This document shows positions 19,481 through 20,115 of a stretch of 20,115 bases of DNA, in pieces. Both the position numbers and the translations under genes were made by a program. Source of the stretch: a virus; IMG/VR virus record IMGVR_UViG_3300020394_000445, positions 1-20,115 of that record; one strand, given 5' to 3'. Each line of letters starts with the position of its first letter. Positions within the stretch are counted from its first letter, which is position 1. The notes under the pieces were generated by a model. The model searched no databases. It had not been told where the DNA came from and saw only the letters and a list, made by a program, of their open reading frames with translations.

Positions 19481-20109
19481 TATTTGTTCCTAATATTCTG
19501 CCTGATGCCTGGTACATATTTTTTACGTTGTTGGTTGCCTGTAGGATTAGTTCCCATCACCGTTTTTTTCATATTTGCTAGTGCCGCTTTTGCCTTTTGT
19601 AGTTTAGGTAAAAGCATTGTGTTGAACCGATTTTGTTCATTCTGTTCACCTGGTGTTTTCTTTTTCATTATCTTGATTGACTCATCTGAACCATAGTCAA
19701 CTTTACCAGATGTCTTTTCATTTGCTTTCTTTACTTCAGGTGGTTTCTTTTTGAATGTATTCATACCGTCACCAGTAGACATACGTTTCATAGCACCTTC
19801 TTTGAATGGGCGATTGATCATCATATCACCCTTCTTGTCTGACATAGGTTTTTTTAGTTTCACAACTCTACCTTTGTTTCTTCTTGCCATATCTTTTGCG
19901 TCAGACTCTTGTGATGCCATACCAATCACTTTACCACTTTTATCTATTGCGGCATGAGTATACTTCACTCCCTCATTTACCTTATCACGATGATGTTTTT
20001 TCTTATCGTGTTTGGTGACTCGATCTACTGATTGAATCATTGATGGTTGCTTTATTAACTTACGTAGGTGTGTCTTGACCTCACCTGGTGAGTTGCCAGA
20101 CATAAACAT
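19480..20109 (-). CDS. Lysine-rich conserved phage protein (start possibly beyond the window)
   Basis: This strongly basic protein is 209 residues from the ATG at 20109 (MFMSGNSPGEVKTHLRKLIK). The frame stays open to the window edge (two more codons), so the true start may lie outside; a second ATG is at 20103. A recognisable central part is KYTHAAIDKSGKVIGMASQE at 49-68, then SDAKDMARRNKGRVVKLKKP. Further along is a methionine- and lysine-rich section (KGDMMINRPFKEGAMKRMS), and the end is GNQQRKKYVPGIRQNIRNK. Together with the 174- and 264-residue genes it makes a set of lysine-rich, low-complexity products in this operon. An internal virion or head-associated role is inference from charge and context. 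Confidence 0.8.
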   Translation of the reverse strand: MFMSGNSPGEVKTHLRKLIKQPSMIQSVDRVTKHDKKKHHRDKVNEGVKYTHAAIDKSGKVIGMASQESDAKDMARRNKGRVVKLKKPMSDKKGDMMINRPFKEGAMKRMSTGDGMNTFKKKPPEVKKANEKTSGKVDYGSDESIKIMKKKTPGEQNEQNRFNTMLLPKLQKAKAALANMKKTVMGTNPTGNQQRKKYVPGIRQNIRNK

Positions 20110-20115
20110 TTCTGG

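Overview
The window looks like one side of a marine T4-like myovirus genome, or a close relative. The DNA is AT-rich (about 38% G+C by eye) and every supported gene reads leftward on the minus strand. Genes are packed with 4-base ATGA overlaps, 1-base overlaps or very short gaps. The largest gene-free gap is under 100 bases. No tRNA, CRISPR array, insertion sequence, integrase or attachment site is visible. The host cannot be named from the sequence. Three perfect sigma70 promoters and a three-transmembrane holin of the proteobacterial gene-transfer-agent type suit a Gram-negative, probably proteobacterial, marine host.

Right block (20109 to 15519, first in reading order): ten small genes. 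They include three lysine-rich soluble proteins, one with a calcium-binding EF-hand-like loop. A run of three small membrane or envelope-type proteins follows, then a protein with an SAP/HeH-like end and several conserved proteins of unknown role. They read as one tight transcription unit, probably late virion or lysis-associated genes.

Middle block (15515 to 7120): four related fibre/adhesin genes. All begin with the same roughly 80-residue N-terminal module, followed by an Ig/cadherin-like domain. They end in four different C-terminal modules: a kelch-like propeller, an unrecognised domain, a second type of beta-propeller, and three LamG/concanavalin-like domains. A 284-residue coiled-coil protein sits between the third and fourth. 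A T4-late-type TATAAATA element lies in front of the third. A three-segment holin (7104 to 6646) closes the block.

Left block (6556 to 1): nucleotide metabolism and DNA processing in three promoter-led units. The first has a class II (adenosylcobalamin-dependent) ribonucleotide reductase, a DUF1289 protein, a 47-residue zinc ribbon, a GIY-YIG-like protein and a staphylococcal-nuclease-like protein. The second has a T4 RNase H-type 5' nuclease and a DUF6433-like protein, ending at a clear terminator. The third has a conserved protein, an FmdB-like small protein, PhoH and the start of a secreted protein cut by the window edge. Each unit starts with a consensus TTGACA-17-TATAAT promoter. A likely reading is that the left block is transcribed early by unmodified host polymerase and the structural block later from T4-late-type promoters.
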